Part shown: positions 1-8,444 of the stretch, one piece after another
Position numbering within the stretch: the stretch's first letter is position 1
How the letters are laid out: each line of letters begins with the position of its first letter
Source: VRUE01 sp963753245
Lineage (GTDB): Bacteria; Actinomycetota; Thermoleophilia; Solirubrobacterales; 70-9
Direction: 5' to 3'
Assembly: GCA_963753245.1 (NCBI GenBank)
Contig: CAVWBK010000005.1
Span: forward strand, 1 to 64,000
DNA: 64,000 bases
Position numbers and translations under genes: made by a program
The notes under the pieces: model-generated
Told to the model about the DNA's origin: nothing
The model's database searches: none
The model's input: only the letters and a program-made list of their open reading frames with translations

Positions 1-1730
1 CCCTGCACGAATTCCGCGACCGCCGATCTGGCGGTCGCTTTGCGTGGGGGGCGATGAAGTCGCTGCTGAGCAGGGCGCTCAGCTCCAAGGTGCGGCCCGG
101 CTTGTCGTAGCTGACCGCCACGTCGAAAGCGTCGAGCAACTCGATCAATTCCTCACCCTCGGCCTGCGACAGGGCCTCGCGCAGATCGGGGACACCGGCC
201 AGGATCGCCTCGATTTCCTCCGGTCGGGGCTCCTCTGGCTGGGCCGCTTCCAGCTTGGCGATCTCGGCCGCGATGGCGTCCGCTTGGCGGCTCAGCTCTT
301 CAATGCGCTGGGTGGCGAGCTTGACAACCGGGTGCTCGGCGTCCTCGTGCTCCTCCAGCCGCAGCGATTGGCGATAGAGAGCCTGCTCCACCAGCTTTTC
401 CTCGGCGTGCAGGCGGGTGAGTTGCGAATCGCGCTCCCGCCAGGCGCCGTCCGTCGCCGCGCCGGCAAGCTCGTCGCGGAGCAGGTTTAGGCGCTCGGGT
501 CCGAACAGTCGCTCGGACATGAACCCGCGTAAAGCGTCGAGCACCACGTCCTCCTTGATGCCGAGCACGCGCGGGTGCCCGGCAAGGTCGGCCGCTGCCA
601 GTCCGCGCCTGCTCGCGTATTGACAGCGATACCAGTTGGAGCCCTTCTGATGGCTCCCCTCCATGCGCCGTCCGCAGATGCCGCAGCGCACGCGTCCGCG
701 CAGCACGTAGAGACGGCCGGGCCGGCCCAGACGGCGTTGCGGATAGTGCTTCGGCTTGGCCGGGTGAGCGGGAGCACCGTTTTGCCGGGCGCGTTCCTCG
801 ACCGCCTCGAACAGGTCGCGCGAGACATCGCCTCGTGTGTCGGTGTGGCGCTCCAGACCCACTGCCCACGCGGGCGCCGGACCGGGCGACCGCGGCGTTT
901 GTCATGGCGCCCCCAGACGTTGAAGCCGGTGTACTTAGGGTTGCGCAGCAGCGAATGAAGCTGTGACTTGTTCCAGGTCTGCGGCAGGCCGTTCTCGTCT
1001 TCGCGGTTGCGTTCGGCGGCGGGTAGCGATCGAGGTCTGCGTTGAGTCGCTCGCAGATCGTGCCGAGCCCCATTTCGTCCTCGACATACCAAGTGAAGAT
1101 CAGCAAGACGATCGGCCCGCGCACCGTGTCGATTACCAGCCGGTGCTTCCTTCTCCCTTCGCGCGCCTTCTGCGGGTTGGGATGGGGGTGGGGCTCCAGC
1201 GAGTAGCCGTAGGGGGCGGGGCCGCCGGTGTGCCAGCCCTGGCGCACCGACTCCTCCATGCCGGCGCGGCTACGCTCGATCAGGTCGCGCACGTACCACT
1301 CGGCGACGCCCTGCTTGACGCGGCGGGTGAGGATCGCGGTGGCGCTTGAGTTGAGCGGCTCGTCGGCGGCGAACAGAGCGATGTCCTGCTTCTCATGCTC
1401 GCGCTCGATTCGCGTCCCGTCGAAGGTCATGCGTGAGACACGGTCGATCGACTCGACGATCACCGCGTCGAACTTGGCGGCCTTCGCGTCCGTCAGGAGC
1501 TTGTTCATGTCCCCGGCGCACGGGACGTTGACCTCAGCAGTCCAGTCGCGCTGACCCCGTCCGCGATCGTCTAGATCTTTGCGCCCGCTGTCCACTTCCC
1601 AGTAGGTGGGGCCGACTTTCTCGCCGATCGGCGCCAGCGCCTCGTTGCATTTCCGAAGCTGGCGCGGGATCGAGAGCGAGGGGTCCTGGGCGTCGTCGGT
1701 GGAGACTCGACCGTAGAAAGCGACTCTCAT
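1..1730 (-). pseudogene. Large serine recombinase, frameshifted, cut by window edge
   Basis: Site-specific recombinase of the large serine family. The N terminus (ATG 1730) has YGRVSTDD with the nucleophile at Ser10, and the catalytic-domain sequence IDRVSRMTFDG. The protein is spread over three frames: the first to about 1010, the second (recombinase-domain sequence LLRNPKYTGFNVWG) to about 825, and the third with a zinc ribbon (CGICGRRM, then WYRCQY near 620-690) and a coiled-coil tail that is still open at base 1. Each step equals one lost base (or two gained). The start overlaps the vapC stop by four bases (ATGA), so it was translationally coupled to the toxin-antitoxin pair. It is either a pseudogene or carries two sequence indels; a partial C terminus lies outside the window. 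Confidence 0.8.
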
Positions 1731-2197
1731 CGCGACCCCTCCTCTTGAGGGTCTGCGTCGCCGGCCTCAGCGAGCTTCGCTGCCAGCTCGCTCGGTCTGA
1801 TGCCGAGCCCAGCCTTCAGCAGCGCCCGATCGAGCGTCGCCAGCGTCGCCTTCCTGTTTGCCGCCACCGCCGCGTAGGCGGCGTCATAGAGGGTCAGATC
1901 GTGGCGAGCGACCAGCTCGGTTGCGAGGCTCAACTCTTCCGGGCTGGGCCGGATCGCCGGGCAAATCTCAGCGAGAGCATCGAGGACGGTCGCGACCCGT
2001 CCGGCGCCGACAGCAGCGCGGCCGCGCAGCAGCGCGTTGCCGACCTCGTATGCGGTCAGGTCGAGCACGCTGAGCGCCATCGTTCGCTCTTTGTGGGCGT
2101 CGAGCAGGGCGCGGGCCTCGGCTACCTCCTCCTCGCCCTCGGCGTGGAACCACTTGAGCGCCACGTTGGCGTCGCTAACGACGTCGATCACGGGCAT
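1727..2197 (-). CDS. vapC: VapC-type PIN-domain toxin
   Basis: PIN-domain ribonuclease, 156 residues. Visible acidic residues fit the PIN site: D5/D9 in VVSDANVALKW, E50 in YEVGNALLRGR, D100 in LTLYDAAYAAVA and D119 near LATLDRAL. By family knowledge it would cleave RNA (often tRNA or rRNA) when its antitoxin is lost. Its start overlaps the end of the upstream RHH antitoxin gene and its stop overlaps the recombinase start, so antitoxin, toxin and recombinase form one compact minus-strand operon. The family assignment is firm; the RNA target cannot be told from sequence. Confidence 0.85.
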   Translation of the reverse strand: MPVIDVVSDANVALKWFHAEGEEEVAEARALLDAHKERTMALSVLDLTAYEVGNALLRGRAAVGAGRVATVLDALAEICPAIRPSPEELSLATELVARHDLTLYDAAYAAVAANRKATLATLDRALLKAGLGIRPSELAAKLAEAGDADPQEEGSR

Positions 2198-2435
2198 CGC
2201 GCTTCTCGCGCTCGGCGCGGATCAGCTCTCTGGACTCGAAGCTCCCGCCGCGCTCGAGCGCGGCGCGGCCGCGCTCGAGCGCGGCGTCCACCCGCACGGG
2301 GTCGGGCCAGCCCAGCTCGCGTCGCGCCGCCTCCTGGAGGAAGCCGCTGCGGCTCGTGCCGCGCTCCTCGGCCTCGCGGTCGATCCGCTTCAGCAGTTCG
2401 CCGGGGATCGAGACCATCACCTTCACCGCCTTCAT
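2175..2435 (-). CDS. vapB: VapB-type ribbon-helix-helix antitoxin
   Basis: Small antitoxin with a ribbon-helix-helix N terminus: beta strand KVMVSIP followed by helices containing LLKRIDREAEERG and SRSGFLQEAARREL. The C-terminal half is Glu/Arg-rich and would wrap VapC. ATG 2435 is chosen because the RHH strand begins right after it; an in-frame ATG at 2459 would add eight residues. A TATACT hexamer (2441-2446) sits six bases before the ATG and no ribosome binding site is seen, which suggests a leaderless transcript. RHH antitoxins usually repress their own operon. The 23-base overlap with vapC supports coupling. Confidence 0.8.
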   Translation of the reverse strand: MKAVKVMVSIPGELLKRIDREAEERGTSRSGFLQEAARRELGWPDPVRVDAALERGRAALERGGSFESRELIRAEREKRDARDRRR

Positions 2436-2440
2436 GGCTT

Positions 2441-2446
2441 CAGTAT
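2441..2446 (-). promoter_or_regulatory. Putative -10 hexamer of the vapBC-recombinase operon
   Basis: TATACT on the minus strand, six bases before the antitoxin ATG at 2435, resembles an actinobacterial -10 box of a leaderless gene. No convincing -35 hexamer is seen at 17-18 bases, so this is a weak call. Confidence 0.35.
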
Positions 2447-2463
2447 AGCTCATGGACATACCA

Positions 2464-2667
2464 CTATCGTCGCCGCGAGGTCCCTTGCGACAGGCTCTTC
2501 TGCGCCGAGGGAGCGCCGTGCTTGGAAATCAGCGCCGCCCGCCGCAACAAGCGCCCAACGGCGGCGATCTGCCGATCCCGCAGAGCTCGCGACTCGGCCC
2601 CGGAGACCTCGTGTACCTGCACCCTGATCGAGAGCCAAGAAGGCGCGCCGTTACTCGCCGGCTTCAT
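2464..2667 (-). CDS. Small basic protein downstream of the replication-relaxation gene
   Basis: 67-residue basic protein with no family I recognise. Its ATG (2665-2667) overlaps the TGA of the upstream replication-relaxation gene in an ATGA junction, which is the main support that it is real. It ends 29 bases before the antitoxin ATG. Central sequence LRDRQIAAVGRLLRRAALI could form an amphipathic helix; the C terminus is rich in Ser and Arg. It probably belongs to the same mobile-element backbone as its neighbours. Confidence 0.5.
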   Translation of the reverse strand: MKPASNGAPSWLSIRVQVHEVSGAESRALRDRQIAAVGRLLRRAALISKHGAPSAQKSLSQGTSRRR

Positions 2668-3599
2668 CGCGCACCCGCTTCTTTCTTGGCCGGCATCGCA
2701 TCGGCATCGTTGGCCGCCTGGTCGTCTACGGTCTCGCCCTCACCCAGCCAGTCAACCGCCCGCCCAGGCGCTCCTGCCGAGTGGAAGATCAGCGCGAATG
2801 GACCCTCGCGCTTCAGGTCTTCGAGCAGGCAGAAGGAGATCGCTCGCCAAATCGGGGGAGAGCCCCGGGGCGCGCTCGAGCAGCTTGCTGGCCACCAGGC
2901 GCCGCCGCCGCAACACCTCGCGCGAGGCTCCGGCCAAGACGCAGATCACCTTTGGGAAGCTGCGATACCGATAACGCCACAGCGCCTGGCCTTGCTTGTC
3001 GACGGCCCGAAACAGCTGTCCGTAACGGGCCAGCTCGGCGGCCAGGCGGTCGACCGAGAGGGTGGCGCGGTCGAGCTCGATGAAGCGCTGCTCAAGGGTG
3101 AGGTACTCGTCATCGAGGAGCAGGTAGCTGAGGAGCGCATCGGCGAAGAGCGTCCGCCTAGCCCGACCGCGACCGCAGGTCAGTGGATGGGCGACCTCGT
3201 GGCACCAGGAGAGCGGGCTGAAGTCATCGCTGCGCTGTCGTGCTGCTTCGAGGAAGCAGCCCCGACCTCGTTGACGGCAAAGGTGTGGGCGAGCAGCGGC
3301 CCTGCCGCTTCCTTGGGACCAAGCAGCTTCGGGCGCTGCTCCAGCGCGCCGACCTCGACCGCAAGCTCGGCGCCGTGCTCGCTCAGGAACCAAAGCCGCC
3401 GCGGCGCGCTACGGGCGTCGACATGACAGGCCAGCTCCGCCCGCTCCAGCTCGGCGAGCAGTTGCTGGGCACGCCGCAGACTGCGGCCGGGAAGGTGGAT
3501 CGCGCGCACTTGTGCAGTGGAAAGGACCCGGTGCTCGCCCAGCGAGGCGATTACCTCGGCTGTTACCTCGGGCAGCCCGGTGGATACTGTCACCTTCAC
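2664..3599 (-). pseudogene. Replication-relaxation family protein, frameshifted
   Basis: Resembles actinobacterial replication-relaxation proteins (Pfam PF13814 family, found on plasmids and integrative elements). The N-terminal winged-helix part is in one frame (ATG 3599; LRRAQQLLAELERAELACHV). The middle, with LAHTFAVNEV then RTLFADALLSYLLLDDEY, moves to a second frame near 3250. The C terminus (LLEDLKREGPFALIFHSAG, near 2760-2820) is in a third frame and ends at a TGA overlapping the next ATG, which confirms that frame as the natural end. Two single-base shifts break the gene. It is either a decayed plasmid/ICE replication gene or carries two consensus errors. Confidence 0.65.
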
Positions 3600-3644
3600 G
3601 CCAGCCCCCAGGCTCGCGACCGTTCGGATGCGAGGCGCTGCCTA

Positions 3645-3762
3645 GCCAGCGCGGAGGCGAGGAGCTGTTGTGTCGCCAGCGCGGAGGCGATCGCGGTCGC
3701 GCCGAGTGCGATCGGAGCAGCCGAGGGTGCGAGGGAGCGCTGTGGAGCCGGCGCGGAGGCGA
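3645..3762. repeat. Short imperfect direct repeats, three units
   Basis: Three 16-base units of gccagcgcggaggcga type start at 3645, 3675 and 3747 (the last with one change). They are spaced 30 and 72 bases apart within an Ala/Glu-coding-like stretch. Neither strand gives a convincing protein across them. Confidence 0.5.
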
Positions 3763-4259
3763 TAGCGCAGGCGCCGAGAGCGAGGGGCGCGAGGACGGAG
3801 GTCGTCAGCACAAACGGGGCGACCTGGATGCATGTGGTGTTTCGACCTGGATGTTGCGTAGAGATGTCGGCAAAGCCGTAGGTCCGCAAACCGTGTTGCG
3901 ATCGGCATTTGCGGCGACTGGGTCCGAACTTGCCGTGAAGGGAAGGGCGAAGCAGCGGGCGAAGGATCAGGCGAAGGGAAGGGCGAAGCCAGAGCAAACC
4001 GCCGCTCCATGCCAGTGAGCGGTGCCGCGCAACTGCCTTGAGCCAAAACTCCATATCGCCGGGATAGCTCAGGGCGGTCTGGATGTCTACAACTATGTGC
4101 GCACACACGCGGATACCGTCGACGGGCGTCAGGGATTGCGGCAGCAAGCCTGCCCCCTAGCCAGCCCCTAGTCAGCTTGAACTGCCTCAACTCGCAGGCG
4201 CGCGTAGGCATCCAACTCAGCTGAACCCCAGAGCGAAGCATCCAGGCGTCTTACTGGAC
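3763..4259. other. Gene-poor stretch at the left element/core junction
   Basis: No convincing gene between the replication-relaxation start (3599) and the NAD(P)-binding gene end (4406). A purine-rich tract of short gaaggg/gcgaag repeats lies at about 3937-3990. The 15 bases gccgggatagctcag near 4062 look like the 5' end of a tRNA, but the D-stem does not close. Open frames here have low-complexity composition. Confidence 0.4.
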
Positions 4260-4279
4260 AACCCCGCAAGGGCGGGGTT
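4260..4279 (-). terminator. Perfect GC hairpin downstream of the NAD(P)-binding gene
   Basis: AACCCCGC, loop AAGG, GCGGGGTT: a perfect 8-bp stem about 130 bases past the stop of the minus-strand gene at 4406. There is no clear T-run, so it may be a terminator or only a transcript end stabiliser. Confidence 0.35.
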
Positions 4280-4405
4280 CCATAGAAGGAGATGCTGGAG
4301 GATTGGGCCATCGCGTCGCCAGTCAGCGCGATCGTCCTATACCTGTGAGGCGTAAGGCGACTCGCGAGCCATCCTGGCTGGTCGCCTCGGAGTGAGTCTG
4401 AACCG

Positions 4406-5302
4406 TCAACCCTCTTCCTCCGCGAGCGCGCGGTGCAGCGCCTCATCAAAAGACTCCGGCGAGATGCCGAACGGTTCGGCCCCGGATGGGTCGGTGACGA
4501 CGGTGGCAGTGGTCAGGCCCTCGACGAGCGGACGCGCCACCTTGGTGTCGACCGGCGTCACCAGGCCGAGCCAGAGCGCCGACAGCCACGGGGTGATGAA
4601 GGGCACCGGCAGCTTGCGCCGCGGCCCAACTCCCATCGCGATCGCCATCCGATCCAGCATCTCCGAGTAGGAGAGGACGTCGGGGCCGCCGATCTGGACT
4701 TCCCGGCCCTCCGACTCGGGAACCTCGGGAGCGCGTCGGAGGTACTCGATCGTGGCGTCGATGCCGATCGGCTGCGTGGCTATGCGCAGCCAGGTCGGGG
4801 CGATCATCACCGGCAGTCGCCCAACCAGGTAGCGCAGGGTTCGGTAGGACTCGCTGCCGGCGCCGACGACCATCGCCGCCCGGAAGTAGGTGAGCGGAGG
4901 TCCGTCGGCGGCGAGGGTGCGCGCGGTCTGGTGGCGGCTGCCGAGGTGCTTCGATTTGCTCTCGTCGCCCAGCCCCCCGAGATAGACGACCCGCTTGACG
5001 CCTTCGCGCTTGGCCATTTTGGCGAAGTTCTGAGCCCCGACCTGCTCGCGCTCGGCGAACCCACTGCCCCCGGCCATCGCGTGGACGAGGTAATAGGCGA
5101 CCTCGACGTCCCGGCCCGCGCCCTCCAGGCTCGCCGCGTCTGTGACGTCTCCCACGTGGAGGTCCAGACCAGCCGCCTCCAGCGAGCGGGTCTTCGAAGG
5201 GTCGCGGACCAGGCAGCGGATAGATGACTCCGAGCCCAGGGAGCTGGCCAGCCGAGCGCCGATGAAACCGGTGGCGCCGGCGATGAGAGTGCTTCGCGCG
5301 AT
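4406..5302 (-). CDS. NAD(P)-binding SDR/NmrA-like protein with no standard start codon
   Basis: Atypical short-chain dehydrogenase/NmrA-like protein. The Rossmann motif GATGFIGARL sits at the extreme N terminus, followed by LVRDPSK, VAYYLVHAM and a C-terminal substrate region (RRKLPVPF, LVTPVDTKVARPLV). A stop lies two codons before the first Rossmann codons, and no ATG, GTG or TTG occurs until GTG 5155, inside the fold. The best start is therefore ATC at 5302, behind TTTAGGAG, or the true start is lost to a point change. The substrate is unknown; such proteins often act on quinone- or flavin-linked electron carriers. It is divergent from an SRPBCC gene 45 bases away, a common pairing. Confidence 0.7.
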   Translation of the reverse strand: MARSTLIAGATGFIGARLASSLGSESSIRCLVRDPSKTRSLEAAGLDLHVGDVTDAASLEGAGRDVEVAYYLVHAMAGGSGFAEREQVGAQNFAKMAKREGVKRVVYLGGLGDESKSKHLGSRHQTARTLAADGPPLTYFRAAMVVGAGSESYRTLRYLVGRLPVMIAPTWLRIATQPIGIDATIEYLRRAPEVPESEGREVQIGGPDVLSYSEMLDRMAIAMGVGPRRKLPVPFITPWLSALWLGLVTPVDTKVARPLVEGLTTATVVTDPSGAEPFGISPESFDEALHRALAEEEG

Positions 5303-5346
5303 CTCCTAAAGGTAGCCCGAGTCAATTGGAGTGCAAGACTGGGCTG

Positions 5347-5802
5347 GTGTCCACGTACGTCCTCGAGCGCAGCCAGCGGGTCGAGGTACCGATCGAGCGG
5401 GCGTTCGATTTCTACGGGGACTTCGCCAACCTGGAGCCCCTGACCCCGCCCTGGCTCCACTTCGAAGTGACTACGCCGGGCGAGGTGAAGTTCCGGCCGG
5501 GCACTCTGCTCGACTACAGGCTGAGGCTGCACGGAGTGCCGCTGCGCTGGCAGACCCGGATCGAGACCTGGGAACCGCCGACGGGCTTCGTCGACACCCA
5601 GGTCAAGGGCCCGTACTCCCGTTGGGAGCACACTCACATGTTCGAGCGCGACGGCGACGACGCCACCGTCATCCACGACCGCGTCCGCTACTCGATCCCG
5701 CTAGGGCCGCTCGGTGCGCTCGCGCACCGGCTCTTCGTCCGCCGCGATCTGGAGCGGATCTTCGACTATCGCAGTGAGGCCGTTGCCCAGCGTCTTGAGT
5801 GA
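5347..5802 (+). CDS. SRPBCC (START-like) family protein
   Basis: 151-residue helix-grip protein of the SRPBCC superfamily, which binds hydrophobic ligands in a deep pocket. Typical features are the N-terminal VPIERAFDFYGDFANLEPLTPPW, the central RLHGVPLRWQTRIE and a C-terminal long helix (RRDLERIFDYRSEAVAQRL). GTG 5347 is taken as start because the domain begins at once (VSTYVLER); an ATG at 5326 would add seven residues. It is divergent from the NAD(P)-binding gene, suggesting a shared regulator or pathway. No ligand can be named. Confidence 0.75.
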   Translation: MSTYVLERSQRVEVPIERAFDFYGDFANLEPLTPPWLHFEVTTPGEVKFRPGTLLDYRLRLHGVPLRWQTRIETWEPPTGFVDTQVKGPYSRWEHTHMFERDGDDATVIHDRVRYSIPLGPLGALAHRLFVRRDLERIFDYRSEAVAQRLE

Positions 5803-6167
5803 GCCTTTCTAGGAGTTCCAAGCAGCGCCGACGTACAAGGCTTGCCGTTCGGCGACGAGCTTCGATCGCGTTCGCTTGAATCCGAGCTGAGCCGATTTTT
5901 GAGACGATCGTTAATAAGCAAGAATTTGGCTCTGCGTAACGCGATACGCGGTCGCTGATATCGGTTCAAAACCCGCCCCCGCTATGGAAGAGGCCCCGGA
6001 AACAAGGCTTATCGCGCTTGAGACCGGACCGCGCCTCGGCCGCCAGTACTCTCGAGCGCGTGGATAGTCAGAACGGTTTGCATTCCTCAAGTTTTTGGGG
6101 GATGAGCCCCGAGGTGCCGGCCCGGAGCGTCCGTCGGGGCCGGGAGTCGTGCGCTTGCGGGGGCGCC
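5803..6167. other. Intergenic region without a gene
   Basis: 365 bases between convergent genes. It is locally AT-richer around 5890-5960 (aagcaagaatttggc) than its surroundings. No open frame, hairpin with T-run or RNA gene is recognised. Confidence 0.4.
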
Positions 6168-8063
6168 TCAGCAGAAAGCGGCGAAACGCTCGCGGGCTCG
6201 ACTCAACCTCACCACCTCCCTGCGCTTGGCGGCCAAGAGGCGACTCCGGCGATCCGGATCGGCGCCTCTAAGTCGACGCTCAGTTCGCCACAACCGCTGG
6301 GCGGCAGTTGCCTTCGCGGCACCCATGCTGGCGCACGCAGAGGCATTCGGCGACGGTGATGAGATTGGCGGCGGGGGCGACGATTGTTCGTCGCCTTTCG
6401 GCGGAGGTCCGGATCCTTTGGGGCCCGGCCCTTCGCCCGCCCCGCGGATCGTGATAGTCCGAGTCGCCGTGCCTCTGTAACCGAGCTCCTCGGCGCCGCC
6501 CGCGACAACTTTGTATTCGCCAGGGTCTTCGTAGGTGTGGGTTGCTTCGGTGCCGTCGACGCTTCCGCCGTCTCCGAATTCGATCACCGGTGAGTAGAGG
6601 TTTTCTGTCGGCGTCGAAACTTCCAGCGGCTTACCCACCGTTCCTTCTGTCGGAGCTTCCACAGCTACTTCCGGGATGCCGTCCGGGTCAAATCCGGCGG
6701 CTTGGACCGCGTATGACCAACAGGGAGGAACGCCGCCTTCGGGGCAGCCTACGGATTCCGCGCTGACCCAGATCGCGGTCGCATCGCCGTCCGCCGCGGT
6801 CGCGTCGCCCGGCGCATCGAGGACAACGACCGCGTCCGTCCCTTGTTTCCCCTCTTCAGAGAGGTCAACCGAGGGTTCCCATTCTTTGCCGGCCGGTTTG
6901 TAGGCAGCCTGAATGAGATTGGTAACACCGTCCCATCGCTCCCAGACAGCGGCGGCGTCCCCGCCCGTATCGAAGACGACGTCCGATGGAACCCCGTTGC
7001 CCCCTTCGCTTGAGAGTTCGACAGGTTCTTCCCATTCCCCCGCCGCTGGCTTGAATGCCGCACGGACGATGCCCCAGCCGCCGACTTCGGGACTGCTCCC
7101 GGACCAGACGGCGATTCCGTTCCCATTGGGATCGACGGAGGCACGCAAAGATTCGACCTGTTCACCTTCGTTCGAGACGTCGACCGGTTGGCTCCACGAA
7201 CCGCCCTCCGTACGGAAGGCGCTACGGACGCGTTCGTGGCCTTCGTCCTCACCACGCCAAATCACCAGTGCGTCACCCTTGGCGTCGATCGCAACGTGCG
7301 GGTTGCCGCCCTCTTCCCCCGCCTGGGATACCGCTTCGGCGGCTTCCCATTTCCCCTGTTCGGGCCGGTAGGCGCTTTCGACTACGTAGTGAGAGCCGTC
7401 GTTGTGCATCCAGACCGCGGTCGCATCGCCGCGAGCGTCCATCGCCGCCTGTGGGGTGAAGCTTTCGGCTTCGGAGAGGGCAATCGGTTCTTCCCATTTG
7501 CCGGCGAATGGGCGGAAGGAGCTCATAATCACTTCGCCCTGCTTCCAAACCGCGCTGCTGTTGCCTTCCCAGTCGACGGCAAGCCAGGGTTCGGGGCTGG
7601 CCCCCTGGTTCATTTCGGCGATCTCAATCGGTTCGGTCCAACTCCCGCCCGGTGCGCGGGACACCGATTCAATACTGATCTTGGGCCAGGCGTAGCGTTC
7701 CCAGATCACAGTCAGGTTGCCGTTACGGTCGACCACAGCCTGTGGCGCTTGGGCATCGTGAGCGCCGGGGAGGAATCCCTCTTCTACTTCCGGCTCCGAG
7801 AGGTCCTCCGCCGGTCCCCAGGCATTCCCCGCTGGCCTGAAGGCGCTTTCGACCACGGTGTCGCTCCCATTCCAACGGTCCCACACGGCGGTTGCGTTCC
7901 CTTCGGAGTCGAGTACGGCGTGGGGGACGCCAGCGTGTTCGCCGCTTGCAGATATCGCGACGGGCGGCAACCAGGCAGCCTGCGCAGTTGGAGCAAACAC
8001 CGCCGCGATGATTGTGGCAGCGACGGTGAGAGAGAGCCCCAGAACCCTCGCCTTTGAGTCCAT
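6168..8063 (-). CDS. Secreted repeat protein with a PKD domain
   Basis: 631-residue exported protein. The signal peptide (VLGLSLTVAATIIAAVFAPTA, cleavage near AQAAW) is followed by eight or nine repeats of about 50 residues. Each contains a core of VDxxGNATAVW type and a phrase such as ESAFRPAGxxWxxPxDLS, which suggests a beta-propeller. A PKD domain follows (about residues 470-550: VIEFGDGGSVDG, THTYEDPGEYKV). A Pro/Ser-rich linker and an Arg/Ala-rich basic tail end the protein. Similar proteins are abundant in Solirubrobacterales. It probably acts at the cell surface or outside the cell, in adhesion or binding; no catalytic residues are seen. Confidence 0.75.
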   Translation of the reverse strand: MDSKARVLGLSLTVAATIIAAVFAPTAQAAWLPPVAISASGEHAGVPHAVLDSEGNATAVWDRWNGSDTVVESAFRPAGNAWGPAEDLSEPEVEEGFLPGAHDAQAPQAVVDRNGNLTVIWERYAWPKISIESVSRAPGGSWTEPIEIAEMNQGASPEPWLAVDWEGNSSAVWKQGEVIMSSFRPFAGKWEEPIALSEAESFTPQAAMDARGDATAVWMHNDGSHYVVESAYRPEQGKWEAAEAVSQAGEEGGNPHVAIDAKGDALVIWRGEDEGHERVRSAFRTEGGSWSQPVDVSNEGEQVESLRASVDPNGNGIAVWSGSSPEVGGWGIVRAAFKPAAGEWEEPVELSSEGGNGVPSDVVFDTGGDAAAVWERWDGVTNLIQAAYKPAGKEWEPSVDLSEEGKQGTDAVVVLDAPGDATAADGDATAIWVSAESVGCPEGGVPPCWSYAVQAAGFDPDGIPEVAVEAPTEGTVGKPLEVSTPTENLYSPVIEFGDGGSVDGTEATHTYEDPGEYKVVAGGAEELGYRGTATRTITIRGAGEGPGPKGSGPPPKGDEQSSPPPPISSPSPNASACASMGAAKATAAQRLWRTERRLRGADPDRRSRLLAAKRREVVRLSRARERFAAFC

Positions 8064-8220
8064 CCGCGCTGACTATAGCCCGCCTTCGGCAACAAATTCG
8101 CCGGGCTTAAGAGATAAAGGCGGCGGCCCATCTGGGGTTCGGAGTACGTGCGCTGGAAGTAAACGGACTCAAGGTAGAGGATGTTCCTGCCTGAGAGCTC
8201 CCCCAGGGGCGCGATTCCTG

Positions 8221-8270
8221 TGCCTCATGACCCGCCGGTCTCGGATCCGAATCTTGCCCCCCGCTGCGCC
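8221..8270 (+). repeat. Decayed tRNA-Met-like 3' half (copy 1)
   Basis: CTCATGACCCG followed by ggtc, a T-arm-like ggatccgaatc and ccccccgct matches the anticodon-to-acceptor half of an initiator-type tRNA-Met with several changes. No matching 5' half is present upstream. A second, better preserved copy lies at 10143 in the same orientation. Confidence 0.45.
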
Positions 8271-8444
8271 AGTAACGACCTGAGGGCCGTCCCGCTGGAC
8301 GGCCCTCCGTTCTCGAAACTATCCGCATCGGCCTCGGATACGGTGGCGAGGTTCGACGCCTCGCCTTTATGAGGTCACGGGGATCTAGCGCTCCTGAGGC
8401 AAGCAAGTCGCAGTGCACCGACAGGCAGGCTGCCTCGGGTTCCC
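8271..8444. other. Intergenic region downstream of the delta-60 gene
   Basis: Contains an inverted repeat gagggccgtcccgctgga / ggccctcc (8281-8308), with arms GGGCCGTCC and GGACGGCCC, which may end transcription of the minus-strand gene. No open frame of note. Confidence 0.35.

Noticed and set aside
4060..4080. tRNA 5'-end-like gccgggatagctcag
   Set aside because: No D-stem partner, anticodon arm or T-arm follows; 15 bases of similarity only.
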